Assembly: GCF_950295315.1 (NCBI RefSeq)
Contig: NC_080172.1
Location: forward strand, 114,393,212 to 114,457,211
Reading direction: 5' to 3'
DNA from: Erinaceus europaeus
Taxonomy: Eukaryota; Chordata; Mammalia; Eulipotyphla; Erinaceidae
DNA: 64,000 bases
Shown: positions 19,655-29,408 of the stretch, piece by piece
Position numbering within the stretch: position 1 is the stretch's first letter
Layout: every line of letters starts with the position of its first letter
Translations under genes and position numbers: made by a program
Notes under the pieces: model-generated
The model's database searches: none
What the model saw: only the letters and a program-made list of their open reading frames with translations
What the model was told of the DNA's origin: nothing

Positions 19655-19707
19655 TGTTGGGTAGTTGCCACCTCCCCCTGGCTTCTGCTTAACCATATAC
19701 CTATATA
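19655..19707 (+). mobile_element. Truncated 5' LTR of the ERV
   Basis: TGTTGGGTAGTTGCCACC through CTTAACCATATACCTATATA matches the first 53 bp of the 3' LTR at 25417, with about one mismatch. Past CTATATA it turns into gag-coding sequence. TATA box, R and U5 are missing, so this side cannot drive transcription. Confidence 0.9.
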
Positions 19708-20256
19708 CCCATTCTCTCCCTGCAACAAGAACCTGATGAATCCCTCGCTAAATTCATTGCCAGGGTCCAGTCGAGTTTGGAAAGGAAGATTTATAATCCT
19801 GACGCTCGTTTTCTCCTTCTGCGATCCATAGTCTGGGATGGAATGTTTCCGCATTTTCGACAGGCCTGTATCACTCTTAAAAACGAACACCCAGATACTT
19901 GGATTCTAGCTACACAGGATCTCAGATCAAGCTCTTTTCAAGGACCTATGTTACAGGCCTATGCAGCTACCTTGCATAAGCAAAAAGGAGCTTGCTTTCA
20001 GTGTGGTCGCCAAGGGCATTGGCGTAACCAATGTCCAGAAAATAGACCGCGACCCCACCTCCAGTCAGGGCGACCCCACCTCCAGTCAGGGCGACCCCAC
20101 CTCCAATCAGGGCAACCCCACCTCCAGACAGGGAATCAGAGACCACGAATGCCTTGTCCCAGATGCCAGAAAGGATTTCACTGGAGGAGAGATTGTTGGT
20201 CAAGCTTCCATAGGAACGGCACGCCTCTGCCAAATGTAAACAGGGATATAAACTAG
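19708..20256 (+). pseudogene. ERV gag remnant: capsid C-terminus and nucleocapsid
   Basis: The first about 70 residues match a capsid C-terminal segment (PDESLAKFIARVQ resembles the major homology region by inference). Then come two zinc knuckles. The first, CFQCGRQGHWRNQC, is at 19993-20034 and fits CX2CX4HX4C; the second, CPRCQKGFHWRRDC, is at 20155-20196. Between them are four 7-residue repeats. The reading frame ends at TAG 20254-20256. Matrix and the N-terminal capsid are deleted, so no virus particle could be made by this gene. Nucleocapsid would bind viral RNA. Confidence 0.9.
20050..20133 (+). repeat. 21-bp tandem repeat in nucleocapsid
   Basis: Four units of CGACCCCACCTCCAGTCAGG (plus one G), diverging in the third and fourth. 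Each adds seven residues (PHLQSGR) without a frame change, lengthening the linker between the two zinc knuckles. Confidence 0.95.
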
Positions 20257-20885
20257 GTATGGGGCTTCCCTTAGCCCCGCCCCCAAGAGGGAAGGAAGCA
20301 GGTCACCCGCTTGGTGCTGTGCCCTTCTTCCACAAACAGAAGCCCAGCTTGGGACCCAATCCGTCGCTATACCCACCACGCCAAGTAACAATAACAGAGG
20401 GTGAGCAGAAGGAGGAACCCGTGGTATGTGGGAACTTCCAGCATAGAAATAACTGGCTGGAGCAAGAGAACAGCTCGAATTCAGAGCCTGAGATTTTATG
20501 GACCACCCCTGTTTTAGAAAGGGGTCACCCAACTATGACAGTAAAGATTGGTAATATTCCTTTTAAGTGTTTGATTGACACGGGAGCAGATAAGACAATA
20601 TTAAGACAAGCAGAGGTTCCCCAGAGTTGGGAACTCCTCCCAGGACCACGCTTACATGGTGTTGGAGAATTGACTCAGGCATTCCGCACACGAGATTCCC
20701 TTGTGTGGGAAGATCCAGAAGGGACTACCGGATGCTTTCAGCCTTTAATAGCTGATATAAGCACCAATTTATTGGGAAGAGACTTGCTGGAATCTTTAGA
20801 TGTAGTGATATCCTCAGACACCTCTGCAGGACACCACACTCACTCCTGTGAGACTGCTAGACCCAACCAGCACCCCCAATACTAA
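20200..20885 (+). pseudogene. ERV protease (pro)
   Basis: Aspartic protease of the retroviral family, frame -1 to gag and overlapping its end. The catalytic motif is in LIDTGAD (DTGAD at 20577-20591), and LLGRDLL marks the C-terminal half. The first about 100 residues are proline-rich and unassigned; no dUTPase signature was seen, unlike some class II ERVs. The frame is open to the stop at 20883-20885 and holds no internal stop. The active form would be a dimer processing Gag and Pol. Start is expected from ribosomal frameshifting, not an own ATG. Confidence 0.85.
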
Positions 20886-22423
20886 CTGCCACTGTTCGTA
20901 ACAGAACTCCCCGCTTAGATTGGCTTTCTAATGAGCCTGTCTGGGTGGAACAGTGGCCTTTGCCTAGGGAGAAGCTAGAAATTTTTTAAAAACTCGTCCA
21001 AGAGCAGTTATCTTTGGGACACATTCGTCATTCTCGGAGCCCATGGAATACTCCAGTCTTTGTAATTAAAAAGCGCTCAGGAAAATGGCGCCTCCTCCAA
21101 GATCTTCGTGCAGTTAATAAAACCATGCAGGTTTGGGGCTCCCCCCAAAGGGGTTTGCCTCTTGCTTCCGCAATTCCCACAGGAATTCCAATCATAACTA
21201 TTGATATACAGGATTGTTTTTTCTCTATTCCCTTACACCCACAAGATTGTAAACGTTTTGCTTTCTCTGTTCCTTCTATTAATAATGCCAGCCCTGCCGA
21301 TAGATTTGAATGGGTGGTACTGCCCCAGGGCATGGCTAATAGTCCTACTATTTGTCAAGAGGTTGTTAAATCTGCCCTTTTTCCATATATTCATAAGGGC
21401 CTTAAGGTTTTTCATTATATGGATGACGTGTTAATATGGGGAGAATTAGATACAGATCTCTCTGCCCTATGTGATTTTCTAATCCCTGCCTTAAAGAGAA
21501 GTGGACTTAATGTAGCTCCTGAGAAGATACAGCTAATCCCTCCAATATCTTTCTTAGGCTCAGAGATTTCCCTAACGCAGATTCTTCCTTTAAAACCTTG
21601 TGTTACTTTTCCTTCTAATCTCACTCTTGCTTCTTTACAAAGTTTTCTTGGAAATTTGAATTGGCTTAGGCAGTATCTTTATCTGCCTACGAGCTGCCTG
21701 CAACCACTGTTCGATCTGTTAAAAGGAAACAAACAGCCCTCCTCAAAGCGTATGTTAACCCCCGAAGCATCCTTGGCTCTGGAAAAAGTTAACCAGGCTC
21801 TCCAGGACATGCACCTCATTCGATTCTCCCCCTCCTCTCCAGTAAATCTTCTAATCTTTAACTCCACCCCCACGGTAGTGGGGGCATTGTGGCAGAAACA
21901 TGGCGTTCTCGAATGGCTTCATACGCCAGTAGGTGGAGCTCCAAGACTCCTTACCGAGATTGATGCCTTAGCATTTATGGTTCGCCAAGGAAGAAACAGA
22001 TCGGTTCAGGTCTTAGGAAGGGAACCAGATTCAATCATTCTTCCCTTTTCTCTCACTGATACAGAATGGCTCATAAGCCACCATTCTCGTTTTGCCATAA
22101 GTTTAATGGGTTTTCCAGGACAATTAGATAATCATTTTCCCTCTAATAATTTGATAGCTTCTTTACCTCTGTTGCCTCTACTAGTACCTAAACTTTTCTC
22201 TCGAGATCCCATCCCCTCTGCTCCTACAGTGTTCACTGATGGTGGAAAAAAGGGAGCTGCTGCCCTTATATATTATCCAGACCAGCGATACCCCAAACCT
22301 CTCTTTACTGAACTCCCTGACAATTCCCCTCAGTACAAAGAACTTTATGCTGTTTTCCTTGCATTAAAAGCTGTACCAGAATCCTTCAACCTTTTTTCTG
22401 ACAGTGTGTATACTGTTAACTAA
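20886..22423 (+). pseudogene. ERV pol: reverse transcriptase and RNase H
   Basis: Frame -1 to pro. The RT core shows WNTPVFVIKKRSGKWR, LQDLRAVN, the aspartate of ITIDIQDCFFSI (motif A), LPQGMANSP (motif B) and YMDD at 21416-21427 (motif C). RNase H follows with FTDGGKKG, QYKELYAVF and LFSDSVYTV. In-frame stops are TAA 20987-20989, upstream of the RT core, and TAA 22421-22423, within RNase H; there is no frameshift. The YMDD box is the retroviral class. Non-functional as it stands. Confidence 0.95.
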
Positions 22424-23521
22424 CTTCCATGGCTTGCTCGATCTTATGTAAGAATTGATGACAACCCACTTTCTCCTCTTTTAATTCAAATTGCCTCTAT
22501 GCTCTGTTCTCGAACCCATCCACTGTATGTTCAGCACCTACATTCCCACAGCCCTCTTCCTGGTCCCCTGTCCGAAGGGAATGCTGCAGCTGACCGCCTT
22601 GCCTCCACAGGAATTCTCCTAGCCTCTGTCTCTAATCCTGCTGACTTTCATTCCCTAACCCATGTTAATCTTAAAGGTCTTCGAGCTCGATTTCCTGATA
22701 TTCCTCTGCCACAGTTAAAACGTATTCTTGCTACATGTTCCTCCTGTGCAGGTCTAATCAAAACACCTGCTATTCAGACTCTAGGGGTTAATCCTCGAGG
22801 TTTAAAAGCCAACGCTCTTTGGCAAATTGATGTTACCCACATACCTAACTTTGGCAAACAAAAATATGTGTTCATCTCAATTGATACCTTCTCTAATTTT
22901 GTGTGGGCTACAGCTCAGACTGGAGAAAACTCAAAAAAGCTTATAAGCCATATGCTCTCCTGTTTTGTTGTAATGGGCTTACCTCTTCAACTTAAAACGG
23001 ATAATGGACCTGCTTTTACCAGCAAACAATTTAAAGATTTTTGTTCCCTCTGGAACATTACTCATACTACAGGCATTCCATATAATCCACAGGGACAAGG
23101 CATTGTTGAGAGGGCCCATCAAACTCTTAAGGCTCAATTAAATAAAGAAAAAGGGGAAATGTACCCCCCTAATATCCAGCTGGCAAAAGCCTTAACTACA
23201 TTAAATCTCTTTAATATTTACAAAAACTCAGACCAACCTCCTATAATTCTTCATTGGCAAACACCACCCACCCTCCCAGCTATTAAAGTCAAATGGAAAG
23301 ACCCACTTGATAAAATTTGGAAAGGACCTGACCCCCTGTTGACTATGGGGAGGGGTTTCGCATGTATTTTTCCACAAAATTACTCCAAGCCTGTTTGGGT
23401 TCCTGCCCACCATGTTCGGCAATACCCACATGATGGCGCTGATATCACTGAAGAACAAGAAACACTGCAAGAAGACTGGCTGCAAGAGGACTGGCTACAG
23501 GATGCACTCCAGGATCCATAA
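22424..23521 (+). pseudogene. ERV pol: end of RNase H and integrase
   Basis: Same frame as RT. The RNase H end (LPGPLSEGNAAADRLA) is followed by an HHCC-type zinc domain (HSLTH, then CSSC) and the integrase core. The D,D35E triad is intact: Asp at 22829-22831, Asp at 23000-23002 and Glu at 23108-23110. IPYNPQGQGIVERAH is the diagnostic segment. The C-terminal WVPAHHVR resembles a DNA-binding tail. Open to the TAA at 23519-23521. Integrase would join viral DNA to the chromosome with a short target duplication, in line with the 6-bp TSD here. Confidence 0.95.
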
Positions 23522-25217
23522 TACAGCATGGCAGAATCAAAAAAAAAATCTGATTCACAGAACTCTTCCCCCCCCACGAATGAATGTCTTATGCTATGAC
23601 TGGCCAGTTGTGTTTTGTGAGTGAGTGAGTGAGTGAGTGAGTGAGTGAGTGAGTGAGTGAAAAAAAAAAATTGAGTGAGTTGAGTGACCAAAATTTTTAT
23701 ATGACCCATTGTGCTCAGAGTACTCTGAAAGTTAACTGACTTTATATAAAACGGCTGGATGCAGCCATGGTTTCTGGAGACGTCCAGAAACAGTCCAAAA
23801 ATTGTTCATTCCCCCTTTTGATTTCTTTTTTAAGTCTTGATATCAATATGAAATGTTTAGTCTTAAACTGTGTGAGTAAAGATGGTTCAACTATGACAGT
23901 AGATCTAAATTCACATTTGAGATGATATATCTTATTTACAAGTTTTTCTCCTCCTGTGTGTTATAAACTATATGTTTAATATGCGTGTTTCAAGTTTGGT
24001 AAACATTAACTTAACAGTTAAATTGTAACTTCGAAGCTACATTTTTACGAGAAGAGGTAAAATCAATTCATTTAAGTAACTGAGTGTTTAAGGTAAAACT
24101 CTAAATATTCAGTGTGACAATTCATCATCTCCTAAGTTAAAATACAAATTCTCTATACAGGACATTTTTGGAGGGCCCCCCAAAATGTCCTATAAGCTAT
24201 CTTGTGGAAATTAATCCACAACAAATTTGGCATCAATCCGATATTGTAAATGTACCAAAAAAAAAATTGTCACTAAAATGTGTTAACTTTAGTAACCTGA
24301 GTTTGCTTAAAAACCCAATGTAAAAATAGTTAAGAATCAATATGTGTGACTTAAATTCGGTATGAAAACTTTGCTATATAAAGACTGCTACATGAGGTCA
24401 CGTAAGATGACCTTTACACGAAATTATAAAGATAGCTAAACCAATTATAATCATTGAGTTATCAATTGTAGTAAACTTCTAATTTGTTACAAAGTTTTTT
24501 CATAAGTAATTGACTACAGCTATGACAAGCCTTCGCATAAAGAAGCATCTACTCATATAGAATCCCCAGAAATCCATCTTGGACCCCTGACCTCTGACAT
24601 CACCCACAATTACAGCCATCCCCTGAAACCCATGATGTGACCTGACACAATCTAGAGAACCTGATTCACAGACTCCGAAGGACAAGACTTTCCTACTGCC
24701 TTTCTCTCAACCATCGGTGCCTGCTCTTCCTGCTTCTGTTTTGCCCATCATGTTTTGGTTCCAGGTCACTCTCTACAGAGAAGAAAAGTTCCAGTGGCCG
24801 TCCTCCTCCATCAAGATAGACGTGTGGCATTTATTTCCTGGCCGTTGACATTGGACTGATGCTTCTATAGAACTTGCTGGACACTCCTTTTATACTGCTG
24901 GACTTCTTGAAGAATGACTGTAGCAGTTCATAGAACTTACCGCCAGCTGACTCAGGATTTTGCAATGCCAGATCACCCCTCTAGCCCCTCGGCTTATCAG
25001 GCCCCCACTCCTCCACCCATCAGGTTCACTCTGTCTCTTGCTACTCTTACTTATCCCTCCGTCTTGTGCTAGTTCTTTTTAAAGACACTTACACACTATC
25101 ATTCTGCTTTCTTCCCAACAGGTTTCCGTTCACCCCTACACTACTATTCCCCTGACAGAGATGAAGCCTTTTACAGACATTGACCCAGTTATATATGGCC
25201 ATTAAGTAAGAGGAAGA
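23522..25217 (+). mobile_element. Degraded env and 3' internal region of the ERV
   Basis: About 1.7 kb, A/T-rich in 23.7-24.5 kb, without any frame over 70 codons. It has homology in inverse orientation to the remnant at 17.7-18.7 kb, but no env domain (signal peptide, cleavage site, fusion peptide) can be recognised. Ends with the purine run TAAGTAAGAGGAAGA before an LTR-start-like TGTTGGGG at 25218. Confidence 0.7.
23615..23660. repeat. (GTGA)n microsatellite in the ERV
   Basis: Eleven or so perfect GTGA units followed by an A run and a second short GAGT run. Confidence 0.95.
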
Positions 25218-25416
25218 TGTTGGGGAATTGTGAGGATATGGTTGAGCTTGAGCCTGAGGGGTGTGTCAATCCTGTTAGTCTCTCTCTCCACGGAGAGGTT
25301 GAGCAAGGAGGGACAGTAGAACCCCAAAAAAGGTATGCCTCTTATCAGTCTCCCTGCCTCACAAAGTGCCCCGCACTCCTGATACTATGGCAAAAAGTTA
25401 AAAAGAAAGGGGGAGA
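25218..25416 (+). mobile_element. LTR-start-like module upstream of the ERV 3' LTR
   Basis: Begins TGTTGGGGAATTGTGAGGAT, contains AGTCTCTCTCTCCACGGAGA and ends CTCACAAAGTGCCCCGCA, GATACTATGGC and the polypurine tract AAAAAGAAAGGGGGAGA. Sequences with the same start occur at 40602 and 46423 on the minus strand, at the ends of LTR insertions. See findings. Confidence 0.75.
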
Positions 25417-25887
25417 TGTTGGGTAGTTGCCACCTCCCCCTGGCTTCTGCTTAACCATATGCCTATATAGGGATTTTACTGATCCAAAGCTTTGGTCTAT
25501 TTACATAAATCACTTTTACATAAAGCACTCCAGGGCATTGGTGGTTCTATGATAGGATTCTCTCCTGCTCCACCCCCTCCTTGTCACACACTGATCCCTT
25601 CTTTGTCACACTCTGATTTTCACCAGTCACTTTTCTCTCCACCCTCTCTATATCACATCCTGTTTCCACCCTACTTGGAGAGTATAAAAACAGCTGCTCT
25701 TCTGATTAAAGACACTTGGAAATTGCTTTCCGGCTCCGAGAGTTCCAGAGTGTATCTCCTGCAGAAGTTGGTGCAGCATGAGTTCCTGATCCCTCTCCCA
25801 CACAGCAGCCTAGATCAGCTCCAGTTGAGTTCTCTCCAACCCAGAGAGCACTAGCTCGGGAAGAAGTACCCTCAGGCTATCCCGGCA
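25417..25887 (+). mobile_element. ERV 3' LTR, 471 bp
   Basis: TGTTGGGTAGTTGCC start, CCCGGCA end. TATA box in AGTATAAAAACAGC near 25681, polyadenylation signal ATTAAA in CTGATTAAAGACAC near 25704. R/U5 has TTGAGTTCTCTCCAACCCAG, shared with the LTRs at 42.1 and 45.8 kb. It contains repeated CACACTCTGAT/TTGTCACA motifs. Confidence 0.95.
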
Positions 25888-25893
25888 TCTTTG

Positions 25894-26480
25894 ATGTTGT
25901 CTAGACTAGAGAAGTTTTCAGCTATTATGGCCTGAAGAATGCTTTCTTCCTCTCCCTCTCTTTCTTCCTCTGGTAAGCCAATAATGCGTATATTGTTTCA
26001 TTTGAAGTCATCCCATAAGACTCTGTTGTTGTTTTCAGCATCTCTTAATCTCTTTTTTTGAGATCTCTTACTTCTTTTTTAATTGTCTCTAATTCATCTT
26101 CGATCTTGCTAATTCTGTCTTCAGCCTCATAGATTCTATTCTCTCTGCCCTCTATTGCTTTCTGGAGTTCATCTATTATGTTGCCCTGCTCTGATACTGT
26201 TTTACCTTGTTCAGCTAGTTGTGTTCTTAGCTCAGTGATTTCAGCTTTCAGCACTCTAATAACCATGAGATAATTAGTGTTTTCTTCCAAAGTCTCATTT
26301 GTTGTTCCTGTATTTCTGATTACAATTCTTTCAAACTCTTTACTCACTCCTGTGATTATTTCCTTAAGCTATTGTTTGGATGTTGAAATCGTTGTTTTGT
26401 GCTTCACCCTTTGGGGGGCTTTTAGCTGGACTCTTGTCCTGGTTCGTTTCTCCAATATTTCTTCTTGTTGGTTTAACCAT
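25894..26480 (-). pseudogene. L1 ORF1, N-terminal half
   Basis: Start ATG 26478-26480 (MVKPTRRNIGETNQDK). A TAA at 26364-26366 results from an apparent one-base insertion in GCTTAAGG, after which the frame shifts. The shifted frame (26347-26045) reads SKEFERIVIRN followed by a heptad-rich segment (LKAEITELRTQLAEQGK ... EDRISKIEDELETIKK), the ORF1 coiled coil. After another stop, RIIGLPEEE marks the RRM beginning. The ERV cuts the frame at 25894. The protein would trimerise via the coiled coil and coat L1 RNA. Confidence 0.9.
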
Positions 26481-27240
26481 TTTATATATTATGTTGTGAG
26501 TTCCCTCTCTCAGTACTTTTCAAATTACTGACCACTATTTCCTGGATTGACTTGTGTCTAAGTAAAGTAATTAAAGGGTTCACAGTGGTGGAAGTTAACA
26601 GTTGTTTCAGTAGTATTTTAATCCCTGAGTTGGAGCTCAGTGGTTTAAAAGCCTCTTTTTTCTTTCTTTTTCTTCTCTGTAGGTTATGGGAGCCTGAGGG
26701 ATTTTAAACTATAAGTAGGATTCTTAGCTTAATCACTGACTCCTGACCAAGAGATAAGGCAGGGTGTGGCAGAGATACTCCAGTGGTTATGCAAAGAGAC
26801 TTTCACAGCCCCACCGCTATGCCACCGAGGTATAGGTCTTCTCCTGCATTTCCTGGTTATATCTCTGTCCCCTGGTGTCCCTCCCTGAAGCTGCTCCAGA
26901 TTCTGAGGGCAGTAGAAGTTGAGACTCAGAGTTGCACTTGGTGAGTCTCCGGGGAGTCCTCTCCTCCCCTCAGCTGCCATCTTGTTTGTGGAACAGACTG
27001 GAGGTGGTGTCTCAACTGATAGACTGCCTGGCTGTTACAAGCCAATTAATCTCTCCCTAGGCTCCTCTCTGTCACTAGCCACACGTGTTTGCACTCACCA
27101 GTAATTTGGTGGGTTCCTGAAGTCGGTCTAGTCCTGTCTTGTTTCAGTCCCAGGTGGTCTCCTTTGGTATTCCTAGTTGATCCAGGAGAGGAGAGGAGAC
27201 GAGACGAGATCACAGTTTCTGATGGAATTAAAATTGCTAA
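25894..27240 (-). mobile_element. L1: 5'UTR and ORF1 5' half, minus strand
   Basis: Right half of the L1 split by the ERV. The 5'UTR lies between about 26481 and at least 27000 (ACAAGATGGCAGCTGAGGGG near 26970, minus), and ORF1 begins at ATG 26478-26480. The extreme 5' end is uncertain; 27120-27240 may be 5'UTR or flank. Confidence 0.8.
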
Positions 27241-27689
27241 CCAGTTGGCCTTGAAGTAGGGAGATTATCTGATGTTAGGATTATGTGACTGGATCTAAAA
27301 TAATCATAAGGGACATTAATAATGGGGAAGGAAGGTAGGAGAGGAGAGTGGATATGAAGAAGAATGTTGGAGTGACATGATGTGAAAAGAAGGCTCAGCT
27401 ATCACTGCTGACTTTGGACATGGAACAAGGAAAGGGCCGCAAGCCAATGAAAGTGGGCCTCTCTGGGTGCCAGAAAAGACTGGGAAACAGCTTCCATCCT
27501 GGGGATTCCAGTAAGGAAAGAAAATTGCTCAAACCCTGTGTTTTGTTGTTGTTGTTGTTGTTTGTTTGTGCAGTGAGACCCACAGTCATGTGAAATAATG
27601 CAGGTGTGCTGCAAAAGCCAAATTAAAAAATAATTATCTTTATTCATTTTTTGCATAGAGACATCCAGAAATCGAGAGGCAAAGGGGAG
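27241..27689. other. Unique stretch with (GTT)n
   Basis: About 450 bp with no gene recognised; a (TTG)n run at 27541-27567. Confidence 0.4.
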
Positions 27690-27900
27690 ATGGGGGCAGG
27701 CAGTGGTGCACCTGGTTAAGCACAGGCATTACAGTGCACAGGGTCCCAGGTTCAAGCCCCTGGTCCCCACCTGCAGGGGGGAAGCTTCACAAGTGGTGAA
27801 GCAAGGCTGCAGGTGTCTCTCTGTCTCTCTCCCTATCCCCCATCCTCTCTCAATTTCTCTGTCTCTATCCAATAATAAGCAAACAAAAATATATTTGAAG
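27690..27900 (+). mobile_element. SINE of the GTGGCACACCTGG type
   Basis: GGCAGTGGTGCACCTGGTTA, GGTTCAAGCCCCTGG, CCCACCTGCAGGGGGGAAGC and a CCAATAATAAGCAAAC tail. Confidence 0.9.
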
Positions 27901-27971
27901 AAAGCTTTGTGTCACTGGGCAAATTGGATAGCTGCCACCAGACTTAGTTCTGCCTGAATCCAAAGCCATGT

Positions 27972-28200
27972 CCTTTTTTTTTTTTTTTAAGTTTTATTTA
28001 TAAAAAGGAAGCACTTTAAAAGCCATAGGATAAAAGGGGTACAACTCCACATAATTCCCACCACCAGAATTCCACATCCCATCACCTCCCTTGATAGCTT
28101 TCCGATTCTTTATCCCTCTAGGAGTATAGATCCAGGGTCATTATTGGGTGCAGAAGGTGGAAGGTCTGGCTTCTGTAATTGCTTCCCCATCCGTGTCTTT
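27972..28200 (-). mobile_element. L1 3'UTR fragment, minus strand
   Basis: Poly-T, TTTATTTATAAAAAGG, CATAGGATAAAAGGGGTACA, ATTCCCACCACCAGAATTCC and GAAGGTCTGGCTTCTGTAAT: the reverse complement of the L1 3' end at 38.6-38.97 kb. Confidence 0.9.
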
Positions 28201-28339
28201 TCTAATACCCACAAGCCCGAGGTGGTGCACCCAGATACAGCTGCAACTTTGAAAGAGGCCAGGAATGTCCACCCCTCTGCATTTATGCTGCAGGCTCTGC
28301 CAGGAACCTCTCCCCTGGAGTGTCACTTGCTGCCAATGT

Positions 28340-28552
28340 TCTGGGGCCAGGTGGTGGCACACCTGATTGAGCCCACATGTTAAAATGCACAAGGACCCAG
28401 GTTCGGACCCCCCAGTTTCCACCTACAGGGGAAAAGCTTTTTGAGTAGTGAAGTATAGCTACAGGTATCTCTCTGTCTCTCCCCCTCTCTGGATCCCTCT
28501 TCCCTCTCAATGTCTGGGTGTCTCTATCCAATAAATAAAGATAATAAAAAAA
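28340..28552 (+). mobile_element. SINE of the GTGGCACACCTGG type
   Basis: GGGGCCAGGTGGTGGCACAC head, CCAGTTTCCACCTACAGGGG, tail CAATAAATAAAGATAATAA. Confidence 0.9.
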
Positions 28553-28682
28553 GGGGTGGAAGGTAGATAGCATCATGGTTATGCATAAAGACTCCAAAGT
28601 CCCAGGTTCAATCCCCCATACCACCTTAAGTCAGAGCTGAACAGTACTCTGGTAAAAACAAACAAATAAATAATAAATAATT
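28553..28682 (+). mobile_element. SINE of the GATAGCATAATGG type
   Basis: GTAGATAGCATCATGGTTAT, AAAGTCCCAGGTTCAATCC, CAGAGCTGAACAGTACTCTG, A-rich tail. Inserted directly into the previous SINE's tail. Confidence 0.85.
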
Positions 28683-28689
28683 ATATATA

Positions 28690-29189
28690 TTCCAAAGAAC
28701 ATACTAGGATGCCATTCCCAAAATGAGGTTGTAAAAGACTGTGTCATCTTTCTGCCACATCCTCCATCAACCTGCATCCCCCTCACCCACACTCCCATTT
28801 CCTTGTCTCCTGAATCCAGCCAACAACCAGTATTCTGAGCCAGGAAGTGGTTCCACAAGAAAACCTTCCACGCAGCAGTCAATGCTGACATTCCTGTTTC
28901 CGCCAGCAAGAGTCTGGAGGCAGGGCAGCCTGCTACGTTGTACCTGGACTTCCAGTCTGTGGGCACTGTGAGAAAACAAACATGGATTCCCCCAGAAGCT
29001 CTAGTTCCGGGCAGTTTGTCACTCAGTCAGCGTTCACTCATGTGCCAAGATAATCACAAAATACAAAAACACAACACTTCTCCTCCCACAAGACATGCAT
29101 TTGACTCTTAAAAGTGTGCCGAGGGCTGACAGCTTGCCAAGGGTGGAGCCTGCTCTACTGTGCACGTGACCCGGATTCCAGTTCCAGGC
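28690..29189. other. Unique stretch, no gene recognised
   Basis: About 500 bp. A 111-codon minus-strand frame has no recognisable domain. Confidence 0.4.
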
Positions 29190-29408
29190 TCACGTGGAGA
29201 AGTGCTCCACTCCACTTAGCATTAGAGAAATGCAAATTAAAGCTATGCTAAGGTACCATCTCACACCTGAGAGAAGGGCTCCCATCAGCAAGCCAGGAAA
29301 TGACAGGTGCTGGAGAGGTCATGAGAGGTCGTGAAAAAAAAAGGAACTGTGCTCCACTGCTTGTAGACTGGTAGACTGGTACAGCCCCTTTGGAAGTGTA
29401 GAACTATG

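Larger units (their letters stand above)
19655..25887 (+). mobile_element. Class II (betaretrovirus-like) ERV, 6.2 kb, TSD TCTTTG
   Basis: Inserted in the minus-strand L1 ORF1. Flanked by 6-bp duplications TCTTTG at 19649-19654 and 25888-25893, with termini TGTTGGGTAG and CCCGGCA. Internal order is a gag remnant, pro, pol, degraded env, polypurine tract and 3' LTR. Only about the first 53 bp of the 5' LTR remain before the sequence jumps into gag, so the primer-binding site, 5' gag and most of the 5' LTR are deleted. Gag, pro and pol lie in three frames, each -1 to the last, as in betaretroviruses. The copy is defective. Confidence 0.95.

Noticed and set aside
23522..25217. Intact env gene
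   Set aside because: No frame above 70 codons and no recognisable env landmark.
25217..25426. 69-codon frame before the ERV LTR
   Set aside because: Overlaps the LTR-start-like module and the polypurine tract; no domain, and homologous modules elsewhere do not keep the frame.
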